Source: an uncultured Clostridia bacterium (GTDB lineage: Bacteria; Bacillota; Clostridia; TANB77; CAG-508). Taken from it: 51,167 nt of DNA. Under the pieces are notes generated by a model. The model made no database searches. It saw only the letters and a program-made list of their open reading frames with translations, and was not told where the DNA came from. The number at the start of each line of letters is the position of its first letter. The stretch's first letter is position 1. The translations under genes and the position numbers were made by a program. The DNA is taken from the NCBI GenBank assembly GCA_948852945.1, contig CAQPBJ010000013.1, forward strand, positions 1-51,167, written 5' to 3'. This document shows, one piece after another, positions 15,930 through 25,458 of the stretch.

Positions 15930-18698
15930 ATGAGTGAAGAAAAATTTGATTATGGAACTACTCTTAATTTGCCAAAAACTGATTTTCAAATGAGAGCTGG
16001 TTTACCCGAAAAAGAACCTAAAATATTAGAAGAGGTTTTTGAAGGAAAAAAGATTTATGAAAAAATGTTAGAAAAGAATAAAGGACATGAACCTTTTGTA
16101 TTACATGATGGACCACCTTATGCAAATGGTGAAATACATATAGGACATGCACTTAATAAAGTTTTAAAAGATACAATAGTTAGATATAAAAGTTTAAAAG
16201 GATATTGGACACCATTTATTCCAGGATATGATACACATGGTATGCCAACAGAAAAAAAGGCTATTCAATTGTTAGGATTAAATAGAGATGAAATACCAGT
16301 AACTAAATTTAGAGATACTTGTAAAAATTTTACTGCTGAATATAAAGATAAACAAACAGAAGGATTTAAAAGATTAGGTGTTTTAGGTGATTGGGAAAAC
16401 CCTTATATAACATATCAACCACAAATGGAAGCAAAACAAGTTGGTGTTTTTGCTGATATGTATAAAAAAGGATATATATATAAAGGTTTAAAACCAGTTT
16501 ATTGGTGTACTGATTGCGAAACAGCTTTAGCAGAAGCTGAAATAGAATATAAAAATGTTAATTCAAATACAGCATATGTTAAATTCCCAGTAAGAGATGC
16601 AAAAGGAAAATTTGAAGAAGAAAATACTTTTGTTGTTATATGGACTACTACACCTTGGACATTACCTGGAAATACAGGTATAACAATAGGATCAGAGTTT
16701 GATTATAGTTTTGTAAAAGTTGATGAAGAAATTTTAATAATGGCTACAGCTTTGGTCGAAGAAGTTATGAAAGTTGCTGGAATTACAGAATATACAATTG
16801 AAAAAGAGATGAAAGGTGCAGATTTAGAAGGAGTTATATGTAAACATCCATTTTTTGATAGAGATTCAAAAGTAGTTTTAGGAAGCCCTGATACAGTTGA
16901 TGTAGTATTAGATAGTGGTACAGGAGCTGTACATACTGCACCAAGCTATGGTAAAGAAGATTATCTTTGTGGATTAAAAAATGATTTAGATATAATTGTT
17001 TGTGTTGATGGAAAAGGTCATCAAACAGAAGAAGCTGGACCATTTGCAGGAATGTTTTATGCTAAATCTGATAAAGAAATTATAAAATGGTTAGATGAAA
17101 ATGGATTACTTTTAGCTTCACAAGAAGTTAATCACTCATATCCACATTGTTGGAGATGTAAACATCCAGTTATATTTAGAGCTACAAGTCAATGGTTTGC
17201 TTCTGTTGACGGATTTAGAAAAGAAACATTAGATGCTATAAAAACTGTTAAATGGTATCCTGCTTGGGGAGAAGAAAGAATTTCTAAAATGGTTGAAGAT
17301 AGAAATGATTGGTGTATTTCTCGTCAACGTACATGGGGGGTCCCAATACCAGTATTTTATTGTGCAGACTGTGAAAAAGAATATATAACAGAAGATAGTT
17401 TAGAAAAAGTTCAAAATATTTTTAAAGAAAAAGGTTCAAATGTTTGGTTTGATTTATCTGAAAAAGAATTAATGCCAGAAGGTGCAAAATGTTCTTGTGG
17501 ATGTACAGAATTTAAGAAAGAAACAGATATAATGGATGTTTGGTTTGATTCAGGATCAACTCATGAATCAGTTTTAGCTGAACGTGGATTACCAGAAGCT
17601 AACTTATATTTAGAAGGAAGTGATCAATATAGAGGATGGTTCCAATCATCACTACTTACATCTGTTGCTACAAAAGGAAAAGCACCATATAAAGAAGTTG
17701 TAACTCATGGATATACAATAGATGATCAAGGACGAAAAATGTCTAAGTCTATAGGAAACACAATAGCGCCTCAAGAAGTTATAAAAGAATCAGGTGCAGA
17801 TGTATTAAGACTTTGGGTATTAGCTTCAGATTATAAATCAGATGTTGCCGTATCTAAGGGAATAATAAAACAAGTTACAGAAGTATATAGAAAAATACGT
17901 AATACAGCTAGATATATATTAGGAAATACTTATGATTTTCCAGTTAATCTGCCTGTAGATTATAAAGATTTATTAGAAATAGACAAATGGGCTTTACTAA
18001 AATTAAATAAGTTAATTAAAGATTGTACAGAAGCATATGACAAATATGAATTCCATAATGCTTATCAAGCAATAAATCAATTCTGTGTTGTAGATATGAG
18101 TACATTCTATTTAGATATAATAAAAGATAGATTATATACTTCAAAAGCGGATTCTTTAGAAAGAAGATCTGCACAAACAGCTATGTATGAAATACTAGAT
18201 AGTTTAGTTAAAATATTGGCACCTATGACTTGTTTTACAGCAGAAGAAATATGGAATGCAATGCCACATAGAGAAAATGAAAATGTAGAAAGTGTAATGC
18301 TTACAGATTATCCTAAATATAAGCCAGAATATGAAAATAAAGAGTTAGAAGAAAGATGGAATAAAATTATAGCTTTAAAAGAAGAAGTTTCTAAAAAGTT
18401 AGAAGAAGCTAGAATGGAAAAAGTTATAGGTCATTCATTAAATGCAAAAGTTACTTTATATACAAATGATGATAAATATGATCAATTAGTTAAAGACGCA
18501 GAACTTTTAGCAACAGTATTTATTGTTTCAAAAGTAGAAGTTGAAAATAATAAAAGAGAAGACGATATGGAAATTGGTATAAAAGTTGAAGCTGCTGATG
18601 GAGAAAAATGTGAAAGATGCTGGATGTACTCTGATACAGTTGGAAGAAATCACACACATCCTACTCTATGTAAGAGATGTATTGACAATTTAGAATAA
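15930..18698 (+). CDS. ileS: isoleucyl-tRNA synthetase
   Basis: A full-length 922-aa class I synthetase: HIGH signature at 70-73 (GEIHIGHALNK), a CP1 editing domain (about 200-400, with TTTPWTLPGN), the WCISRQRTWGVPIP block, KMSKS at 603-607, an anticodon-binding helical domain, and a C-terminal zinc knuckle (CERCWMYSD ... LCKRCI). It charges tRNA-Ile in the cytosol. The domain layout without a long C-terminal extension fits the bacterial mupirocin-sensitive type. It starts with ATG behind AGGAGG and is controlled by the upstream T-box. Confidence 0.97.
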   Translation: MSEEKFDYGTTLNLPKTDFQMRAGLPEKEPKILEEVFEGKKIYEKMLEKNKGHEPFVLHDGPPYANGEIHIGHALNKVLKDTIVRYKSLKGYWTPFIPGYDTHGMPTEKKAIQLLGLNRDEIPVTKFRDTCKNFTAEYKDKQTEGFKRLGVLGDWENPYITYQPQMEAKQVGVFADMYKKGYIYKGLKPVYWCTDCETALAEAEIEYKNVNSNTAYVKFPVRDAKGKFEEENTFVVIWTTTPWTLPGNTGITIGSEFDYSFVKVDEEILIMATALVEEVMKVAGITEYTIEKEMKGADLEGVICKHPFFDRDSKVVLGSPDTVDVVLDSGTGAVHTAPSYGKEDYLCGLKNDLDIIVCVDGKGHQTEEAGPFAGMFYAKSDKEIIKWLDENGLLLASQEVNHSYPHCWRCKHPVIFRATSQWFASVDGFRKETLDAIKTVKWYPAWGEERISKMVEDRNDWCISRQRTWGVPIPVFYCADCEKEYITEDSLEKVQNIFKEKGSNVWFDLSEKELMPEGAKCSCGCTEFKKETDIMDVWFDSGSTHESVLAERGLPEANLYLEGSDQYRGWFQSSLLTSVATKGKAPYKEVVTHGYTIDDQGRKMSKSIGNTIAPQEVIKESGADVLRLWVLASDYKSDVAVSKGIIKQVTEVYRKIRNTARYILGNTYDFPVNLPVDYKDLLEIDKWALLKLNKLIKDCTEAYDKYEFHNAYQAINQFCVVDMSTFYLDIIKDRLYTSKADSLERRSAQTAMYEILDSLVKILAPMTCFTAEEIWNAMPHRENENVESVMLTDYPKYKPEYENKELEERWNKIIALKEEVSKKLEEARMEKVIGHSLNAKVTLYTNDDKYDQLVKDAELLATVFIVSKVEVENNKREDDMEIGIKVEAADGEKCERCWMYSDTVGRNHTHPTLCKRCIDNLE

Positions 18699-18715
18699 AA
18701 AGTGTATAAATATAT

Positions 18716-18744
18716 TTGTAATTTTATGAAACATGTGTTAAAAT
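18716..18744 (+). promoter_or_regulatory. probable promoter of secG
   Basis: The -35 TTGTAA (18716-18721) and extended -10 TGTGTTAAAAT (hexamer 18739-18744) with a 17-bp spacer, 45 bases before the secG ATG. Confidence 0.5.
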
Positions 18745-18788
18745 TGTAATGCTAATTATAAATAGCAGAAAGTTTGGAGGAAATAATA

Positions 18789-19037
18789 ATGGAAATGTTA
18801 ATGAATATATTGTCAATTGTATATGTACTATGTTGTATAATTATAATTGTTATGGTTCTTTTACAAAAAAGTGAACAAGGTGGAGCTTCAGAAAGCATAA
18901 TGGGTTCTTCTGGAAGTAATTTCTATGAAAAAAATAAAGGAAGAACTAGAGAAGGAAAATTAAAAAATTCTACAATATTCTTCTCTGTTGTATTTGTAAT
19001 TTTAACTGTAGCACTTACAGTATTAAATATGGCGTAG
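18789..19037 (+). CDS. secG: protein translocase subunit SecG
   Basis: An 82-aa membrane protein with two transmembrane helices (about 3-24 and 59-80) joined by the hallmark loop VMVLLQKSEQGGASESIMG. SecG assists SecYE in preprotein export through the plasma membrane. The ATG at 18789 is preferred over an in-frame TTG at 18774, because the GGAGG ribosome site lies between them. It is followed by a terminator. In many Bacillota secG precedes rnr and smpB; rnr follows here but smpB does not. Confidence 0.92.
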   Translation: MEMLMNILSIVYVLCCIIIIVMVLLQKSEQGGASESIMGSSGSNFYEKNKGRTREGKLKNSTIFFSVVFVILTVALTVLNMA

Positions 19038-19057
19038 TTTTAGTTAGTATGTTTTGG

Positions 19058-19088
19058 GGGCGATATATCTTTTTTATATCGCCCTTTT
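19058..19088 (+). terminator. terminator of secG
   Basis: The stem GGGCGATATA/TATATCGCCC with a 7-nt T-rich loop is followed by TTTT, 20 bases after the secG stop. Confidence 0.88.
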
Positions 19089-19095
19089 CGTTTAT

Positions 19096-19218
19096 AATTG
19101 TGATAATATTCATCATTCTACGTTGTTACACTTCAAATTATATTCTTGCGGAGTACAGACGTACACCTCAGAATATAATTTTTGTGTGCCTAGTAGAATA
19201 ATAAATCTTATCACAATT
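19096..19218. repeat. structured repeat element, copy 1 (unrecognised family)
   Basis: One long folded element between secG and rnr. From outside in: an 11-bp stem (19096-19106 with 19208-19218), ATTCTAC/GTAGAAT (19115-19121 with 19193-19199), an internal loop GTTGTT on the left and GCCTA on the right, ACAC/GTGT, a perfect 12-bp stem (19135-19146 with 19170-19181), and a 23-nt apical part (19147-19169) of the form TGCGnnGTACAnnCGTACnCCTC. Copy 2 is at 36375-36497 with different stems but the same loops. It lies past the secG terminator, so it would form part of the rnr leader if transcribed. Confidence 0.75.
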
Positions 19219-19269
19219 GGATATGTAAGTTAAACAGAATTAAATTTATTGATTCGAAGAAAGGAACTT

Positions 19270-21222
19270 ATGGAAGATAAAGAAATAATTATTGGAAAAT
19301 TTAATGCTCATGAAAAAGGGTTTGGTTTTGTTGAGCCTGAAGGTGAAGAAAAACAGCCTGATATTTTTATTCCGGCTAAAAGCATAAATGGAGCTTTGAA
19401 TGAAGATGTTGTTGAAGTAGAGATTGTAGATAGAACTGGAAGAAGTAAAGAAGGAAAAATAGTTAAAATCGTAAGAAGAGGAAAAGATACTTTAGTTGGA
19501 ACTTTTCAAAATTCTAAAAATTTTGGTTTTGTTGTTCCAGATGATAAAAGATTTGGAAGTGATATTTTTATTTCAAAAAAGCATTTTGGGAAAGCTAGAA
19601 ATAATCATAAGGTAGTTGTTAAAATTACTAAGTATCCTGAAAATGGACGTAAAGCAGAAGGTGAAGTTATTGAAGTAATTGGAAATATAAATCAAGCTGG
19701 TGTTGATATGATGAGCATTATTAAAGAATATAAGTTGCCAGCTAGATTTCTAGAAGATGTTGTAGAAGAAGCAAAAGCTTTTGGTGATAAAATAGATGTT
19801 TCTGATATGAAAAACAGGGTTGATTTGCGTGAAAAAATAATTTTTACAATTGATGGAGAAGATGCAAAAGACTTAGATGATGCTATAATGATAGAAAAAA
19901 CTGATGATGGAGAGCATTATATTTTAGATGTTCATATTGCTGATGTAAGTCACTATGTAAAAGATAGATCAAAACTTGATAGAGAAGCACGAATTAGAGG
20001 AACAAGTGTGTATATGCTTGATAGAGTTATTCCTATGCTTCCAAGAGAACTTTCTAATGGTTTATGTAGTTTAAATGCTGGTGAGGATAGATATACTTTA
20101 TCAGTTCAGATGGAAATTGATAAAGAAGGAAATGTTGTTGCATCTGATATTTATAAAGGTGTTATTAGAGTTACAGAAAGAATGAGCTACAATGATGTAC
20201 AAAAAATACTTGATGGTAGTGATGAAAAAGTTTTAAAGAAATATAATAAATATATAGACAAGTTTAAATTAATGGAAGAGTTGGCAGTTATATTAAAAGC
20301 AAAAAGAATGAAAAATGGATATTTAAATTTAGATATTCCAGAAAGTAAAATTGTTTTAGATAATATTACTGGAAAATGTATTGATGTAAAGCAATATGAG
20401 ACTAATTTTTCAAATGAAATTATAGAACAATTTATGCTTACTGCTAATGAAACTGTTGCAGAAAGATTTTATTGGTTAGAAGTACCTTTTATTTATAGAG
20501 TTCATGAGGAACCAGATATTGATAAAATAAAAGAATTAAATAAGATGTTATTTAATTTTGGATATAAGATTCATATAAGTCAAGATAAGGTGTATCCTTC
20601 TAGTTTTTCAAAAATTTTAGAAGATGTAAAAGGTAAACCAGAAGAGAAAGTCGTTTCTAACTTAATTTTAAGAACATTAAAAGTAGCTAAATATGAAAGT
20701 GAAAATTTAGGACATTTTGGAATAGCAGGAAAATATTATTGTCATTTTACATCACCAATTAGAAGATATCCTGATTTATTTATTCATAGAGTTATATCAG
20801 AGTATTTTACAAGTAATGAAAAGCAAAAACAAAGATTTTTAGAGAAAGCACCTAAATATGCAAAAAATTCATCTGAAAGAGAAAAAGTTGCACAAAAAGC
20901 TGAAAGAGAAGCTGAAAGTATGAAAAAAGCTGAGTTTATGGAAGATAAAATTGGTAATGTATATGATGGAATAATATCATCTGTTACAGGTTTTGGAATT
21001 TTTGTAGAATTAGAAAATACAGTTGAAGGACTTATAAGATTTGAAAATTTAGGTGACGAATATTTTATATATAATGAAGCTAATAAGACATTAATAGGAG
21101 AAAAAACTAATATAGTATATAAATTAGGAGATAAAGTAAAAATAAAAGTTATTTCAGCTAGTAAAGATGCTAGAGAAATAGATTTTGCTATTGAAAAAGA
21201 AGATGAAGAAAAAAATTCTTAA
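19270..21222 (+). CDS. rnr: ribonuclease R
   Basis: A 650-aa RNase II/R family 3'-5' exoribonuclease. Residues 1-70 and 75-140 hold two OB/cold-shock-like domains (GFGFVEPEGEE, FGFVVPDD), the RNB catalytic domain begins around 190 with the metal-binding aspartates in DGEDAKDLDDA, continues through FTSPIRRYPDL, and an S1 domain closes the protein (GIISSVTGFGIFVELEN). It degrades structured RNA and assists mRNA and rRNA quality control. The start ATG 19270 follows AAAGGAA; an upstream in-frame TTG (19249) would include that site and is rejected. It follows the structured element. Confidence 0.95.
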   Translation: MEDKEIIIGKFNAHEKGFGFVEPEGEEKQPDIFIPAKSINGALNEDVVEVEIVDRTGRSKEGKIVKIVRRGKDTLVGTFQNSKNFGFVVPDDKRFGSDIFISKKHFGKARNNHKVVVKITKYPENGRKAEGEVIEVIGNINQAGVDMMSIIKEYKLPARFLEDVVEEAKAFGDKIDVSDMKNRVDLREKIIFTIDGEDAKDLDDAIMIEKTDDGEHYILDVHIADVSHYVKDRSKLDREARIRGTSVYMLDRVIPMLPRELSNGLCSLNAGEDRYTLSVQMEIDKEGNVVASDIYKGVIRVTERMSYNDVQKILDGSDEKVLKKYNKYIDKFKLMEELAVILKAKRMKNGYLNLDIPESKIVLDNITGKCIDVKQYETNFSNEIIEQFMLTANETVAERFYWLEVPFIYRVHEEPDIDKIKELNKMLFNFGYKIHISQDKVYPSSFSKILEDVKGKPEEKVVSNLILRTLKVAKYESENLGHFGIAGKYYCHFTSPIRRYPDLFIHRVISEYFTSNEKQKQRFLEKAPKYAKNSSEREKVAQKAEREAESMKKAEFMEDKIGNVYDGIISSVTGFGIFVELENTVEGLIRFENLGDEYFIYNEANKTLIGEKTNIVYKLGDKVKIKVISASKDAREIDFAIEKEDEEKNS

Positions 21223-21328
21223 AAAACTTTATATTTCAAAATTTTTATAATATAATATCAATGAATTATTTTAGAAAAAATATGTACTTTAAAATGTTAG
21301 AAAAAATTTTCTGACAAAGGAGGAATAT

Positions 21329-24046
21329 ATGGAAAATAAAAGTGGAAAAGTTTCAAGTGGTAAAGGAAGAAGAGTTGCAGATAGCAGTAAAAAAACTAGT
21401 TCTACAAATAGAACTAAAAAATCTACTGCTTCACAAACTGATAAAGTTCCTTATTATGGTAGAGGTGCAAAAAAGGCTACAAATACTTCTACTACATCAG
21501 AAGCAACTAAAATGTATAAATTTAGTGAAGAAGATTTAAAAAAAGCAAATAATGGAAGAGAAGAAAATAGAATACATAAAAACGGAATAAGTAAAAAAAG
21601 TAAGAAAAAATCAAAAAAGAAAACTAAAAGTTTAGCATGGAAAATTATACAAAAAATTATTATAGTTTTAGTTATTTTGGGAATTCTTGCTGGACTTATT
21701 GTTGGTGGAATATTAGCTGGAATCTTTTTAGGATTTTTTGGCGATGATTTTAAAATGACTAAAGAAGATTTAACTATTGGTTTTATCAATTCAGAACTTT
21801 ATGATGCTGAGGGAAATTTCTTAGGTATGCTAAATGGTAATGAAAAAAGAAAATTAGTTAGTTTAGAAGAGATGCCTAAATATTTACCTAAAGCATATAT
21901 TGCCATAGAAGATGAAAGATTTTATGATCATACAGGTGTTGATATAAAAAGAACAGGAGCTGCTACAGTTACATATTTATTACATAGAGGAAATTCTTCA
22001 TTTGGTGGTAGTACAATTACACAACAGTTAGTTAAAAATATTACTGATGATAAAGAAGATTCAGCATTAAGAAAAGTAAAAGAAATGGCAAGAGCTATTC
22101 AAATAGAAAAAGAGATTTCTAAAGATAATATTTTAGAGTTATATTTAAATATTATTTTCATTGGAGGAAATAATATTAATGGTGTTGGATTAGGTGCAGA
22201 ATATTATTTTAATAAAAATGTGGCAGATTTAACTATTGCTGAATCAGCATTTTTAGCAGGAATTAACCATACACCAAATTCTTATAATCCGTTTACAGGA
22301 ACAGAAGCACAAATTCAATCAAGTAAAGAACGTGGAGCTAAAAGAACTAAAGTTGTATTAAATAAAATGAAAGAGCTTGGTTATATTAATCAAGATGAAT
22401 TTAATACAGCTGTTGAAGAAGTAAACGCAGGATTACCATATCAGCAAGGTACTTTAGCTTCAGGAGTTGTATATAGTGACCATACAGAAGCAGCAATTGA
22501 TGAAATTGTTGAGCAGCTTATGGAAGAAAAAGAAATGACAAGAGAAATGGCTGAAACTAAGGTATATGGTGGAGGTTATAAGATATATACTACACAAGTA
22601 GCTAGTGTTCAAAATACAATGGAAGCTGTAATGACAGATGATAAATTCATAATGTCAGGAAGAGAATACAAAGAAGATGGAACATTATTAAATGAACAAT
22701 CTCAAGCAGCAATGGTAGTTATAGAACCATCTACTGGTGAAGTAGTAGGATGTGTTGGTAGACTAGGTCCTAAAAATTCAAATGGAGATTTAAATAGAGC
22801 AGTGCAAACACAAAGACAAGTTGGTTCAGCAATGAAACCATTAGCTGTTGTGGGTCCAGCTGTTCAAGAAGGATTAATTTCACCAGCATCAGTATATGAA
22901 GATAAGCAAACAACAGAGTTTACAGGTTCTGCATGGCCAAAGAATTATTATAATGGTTTCAAAGGAAAACAGACAGTAAGAGAGTGTATAGAAATTTCTG
23001 GAAATGTAATACCAGTAAGAATATTAAGAGATTTAGGAGTACCTACTTCAATCCAATATTTAGAGAAAATGGGACTAAAAGGTGTTACTGAATCTGCAGG
23101 ATTATCATTAGCGCTTGGTTCAAAAGAATTTTCAGTATTACAAATGGCTGCAGCTTATGCAACTATAGCAAATGATGGAGAATATATTGAACCAACATTT
23201 TATAAAAGAGTAGTTGATTCAGAAGGAAATGAAGTTTTAAAACCAAAGCAAGAAAGAAATAGAGTATTTGGTGTTTCTGAAGATTATTTAATAAAAAGTA
23301 TTGTAATGCAACCAGTTGTTGGAGCTAGTGGAACTGCTACATATTGTAAAGTACCAGGAATAGATACAGCTTGTAAAACTGGAACAACAGATTCTGATAA
23401 TGATAGATGGCTTTGTGGATTTACACCTTATTATGCAGCTGCATGTTGGTATGGATATGATATAGGTGAACAAATTATATTTACAAAAGCAACACCATCA
23501 AACCCATCAGGAGGTATATGGGATGCTGTTATGACTCCTATACATCAAGGTTTAGCAAATAAAACTTTTGAAAAACCAAGTAATATAGTTTCAGCTACTA
23601 TTTGTAAAGATTCAGGTTTATTACCTTCTGAAAGTTGCACAAATTTGGTTACAGATTTCTTTCTAGAAGGAAGAGTTCCAAAAGATCATTGTGGAACTCC
23701 AGATTCAAATATAGAATATGCTATATGTGAGGATTCAGGGTTAATAGCAATAGATGGGGCATGTCCAAGAGTTATTTACAAAAAATTTGCTACTGTGGAA
23801 GAAATTCCTCAAGGTGTGTGTGAAATTCATAAATTACCAGAAGCATCTCCAAGTCCATCAGAGTCGATTGAACCATCGCCATCAGTAACAGTTACTCCAA
23901 GTTTAAGTCCAAGTATAACTCCATCACCAACTAATACTACAACACCGTCGCCAACTAATACATCTACTTCAAGTCCATCTGTACCAGTAAGTCCAGACCC
24001 AACGCCACCAGAGCCACCATCTGGTACTGGACCAGAGAATCCTTAA
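21329..24046 (+). CDS. class A penicillin-binding protein (PBP1A-like)
   Basis: A 905-aa bifunctional peptidoglycan synthase. The basic cytoplasmic head of about 100 residues is followed by one membrane helix (about 104-138), a GT51 transglycosylase domain (EDERFYDHTGVD from 194, GGSTITQQLVKN about 228-239) and a transpeptidase domain with S500-AMK503, SGN (557-559) and KTGT (683-686). After residue 750 comes a cysteine-bearing duplication (CKDSGLLPSESC and CEDSGLIAIDGAC) and a Pro/Ser/Thr-rich tail with repeated TPSPTNT. It polymerises and crosslinks lipid II outside the membrane. The AAAGGAGG ribosome site is strong. Confidence 0.93.
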   Translation: MENKSGKVSSGKGRRVADSSKKTSSTNRTKKSTASQTDKVPYYGRGAKKATNTSTTSEATKMYKFSEEDLKKANNGREENRIHKNGISKKSKKKSKKKTKSLAWKIIQKIIIVLVILGILAGLIVGGILAGIFLGFFGDDFKMTKEDLTIGFINSELYDAEGNFLGMLNGNEKRKLVSLEEMPKYLPKAYIAIEDERFYDHTGVDIKRTGAATVTYLLHRGNSSFGGSTITQQLVKNITDDKEDSALRKVKEMARAIQIEKEISKDNILELYLNIIFIGGNNINGVGLGAEYYFNKNVADLTIAESAFLAGINHTPNSYNPFTGTEAQIQSSKERGAKRTKVVLNKMKELGYINQDEFNTAVEEVNAGLPYQQGTLASGVVYSDHTEAAIDEIVEQLMEEKEMTREMAETKVYGGGYKIYTTQVASVQNTMEAVMTDDKFIMSGREYKEDGTLLNEQSQAAMVVIEPSTGEVVGCVGRLGPKNSNGDLNRAVQTQRQVGSAMKPLAVVGPAVQEGLISPASVYEDKQTTEFTGSAWPKNYYNGFKGKQTVRECIEISGNVIPVRILRDLGVPTSIQYLEKMGLKGVTESAGLSLALGSKEFSVLQMAAAYATIANDGEYIEPTFYKRVVDSEGNEVLKPKQERNRVFGVSEDYLIKSIVMQPVVGASGTATYCKVPGIDTACKTGTTDSDNDRWLCGFTPYYAAACWYGYDIGEQIIFTKATPSNPSGGIWDAVMTPIHQGLANKTFEKPSNIVSATICKDSGLLPSESCTNLVTDFFLEGRVPKDHCGTPDSNIEYAICEDSGLIAIDGACPRVIYKKFATVEEIPQGVCEIHKLPEASPSPSESIEPSPSVTVTPSLSPSITPSPTNTTTPSPTNTSTSSPSVPVSPDPTPPEPPSGTGPENP

Positions 24047-24066
24047 AATTTTGAGAGGAGAATTTA

Positions 24067-25443
24067 ATGGAATTAAAATTATATAATACTTTATCAAAAC
24101 AAAAAGAAGTATTTAAACCAATTAATGATGATAAGGTAAGAATGTATTCTTGTGGACCAACTGTGTACTATTATGCACACATTGGAAATTTAAGAACATA
24201 CTTATTTATGGATAATTTAAGAAGAGTTCTTAAATATAATGGTTATAATTTACTTCATGCTATGAATATTACAGATGTTGGCCATTTAGTGTCTGATGCT
24301 GATGAAGGCGAAGATAAAATGGCTGTAGCTGCAAAAAGAGAAAATAAAGACCCATATGAGATTGCTGAATTTTATACAAATAGATTTATGGAAGACTTGA
24401 AAAAATTAAATATAGGAAAACCAGAAATTATTTGTAAGGCAACAGAACATATAAAAGAAATGGAAGAGTATGTTTTACAAATTATAAAAAATGGATATAC
24501 ATATGAAACAGAAAATACAATATATTTCGATACATCAAAATTAGATAAATATGGATTATTATCTAATATAAAAGTAGAAGAACAAAAAGCTGGAGCTAGA
24601 GTAGATTTTGATAAGGAAAAGAAGAATGTTACAGATTTTGCTTTATGGATTAAAGCTCCTGAAAATCATATTATGAAATGGGATACATTTTGGGGAAAAT
24701 GCTATCCAGGATGGCATATCGAATGTTCAGCTATGGGAAGAAAATATTTAGGTGATCATTTTGATATTCATACTGGTGGAATTGATCATATTCCTATTCA
24801 TCACGAAAATGAGATTGCACAAAGTAAAGGTTGCACAGGAAAAATTCCTGCAACTTTTTGGATGCATTCTGAATTTTTACTTATTGATGGTGGAAAAATG
24901 TCAAAGAGTTTAAATAATGTTTATACAATTAGTGATTTAGAAGCTAAAGGTTTTTCTGCTATGGATTATAGAATGTTTAACTTTACATCTCATTATAGAA
25001 ATAAGTTAAATTTCACATGGGATTCATTAGAGTCAGCAAAAATTGCACTAAATAGATTAAAAGAAGGATATCAAAAACACGAAGAAGGAACAAAACAAGT
25101 TTCTAATGAAAAAATAGAAGAGTATAAAAATAAATTTAACGAAGCAATTAATGATGATTTAAATATGCCTCTTGCTATGAGTGTAGTATGGGAAGTTATT
25201 AAAGAAAACGATAAATCTAAACAATATGCAGAACTTTTAAGAAAATTTGATGAAGTTTTAGGTTTAAAGATTGATGAAAAAAATGAAATAGATTTACCAG
25301 AAGAAGTTAAAGAACTTGTAGAAGAGAGAAAATTAGCTCGAGAAAATAAGGATTGGGCAAAATCCGATGAATTAAGAGATAGAATAGTTCAAATGGGATA
25401 TTTTGTTAAAGATACTAAGAATGGAATGGAGATAACTAAATAG
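24067..25443 (+). CDS. cysS: cysteinyl-tRNA synthetase
   Basis: A 458-aa class I synthetase with CGPTVYYYAHIGNLRTY near the N-terminus (the zinc-binding Cys and HIGH-like motif), the GWHIECSAMG and HTGGIDHIPIHHENE zinc ligands, and KMSKS at 277-281 (GGKMSKSLNN). It charges tRNA-Cys. It starts 20 bases after the PBP gene and precedes a Fem-type ligase and alr, so translation and cell-wall genes share one transcript here. Confidence 0.97.
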   Translation: MELKLYNTLSKQKEVFKPINDDKVRMYSCGPTVYYYAHIGNLRTYLFMDNLRRVLKYNGYNLLHAMNITDVGHLVSDADEGEDKMAVAAKRENKDPYEIAEFYTNRFMEDLKKLNIGKPEIICKATEHIKEMEEYVLQIIKNGYTYETENTIYFDTSKLDKYGLLSNIKVEEQKAGARVDFDKEKKNVTDFALWIKAPENHIMKWDTFWGKCYPGWHIECSAMGRKYLGDHFDIHTGGIDHIPIHHENEIAQSKGCTGKIPATFWMHSEFLLIDGGKMSKSLNNVYTISDLEAKGFSAMDYRMFNFTSHYRNKLNFTWDSLESAKIALNRLKEGYQKHEEGTKQVSNEKIEEYKNKFNEAINDDLNMPLAMSVVWEVIKENDKSKQYAELLRKFDEVLGLKIDEKNEIDLPEEVKELVEERKLARENKDWAKSDELRDRIVQMGYFVKDTKNGMEITK

Positions 25444-25458
25444 GAAGGAAAATATAAA

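Noticed and set aside
19096..19218. Structured element as an integron attC site
   Set aside because: The GTTGTT and GCCTA loop bases do not fit the GTTRRRY/RYYYAAC core of attC sites, and no integrase is nearby.
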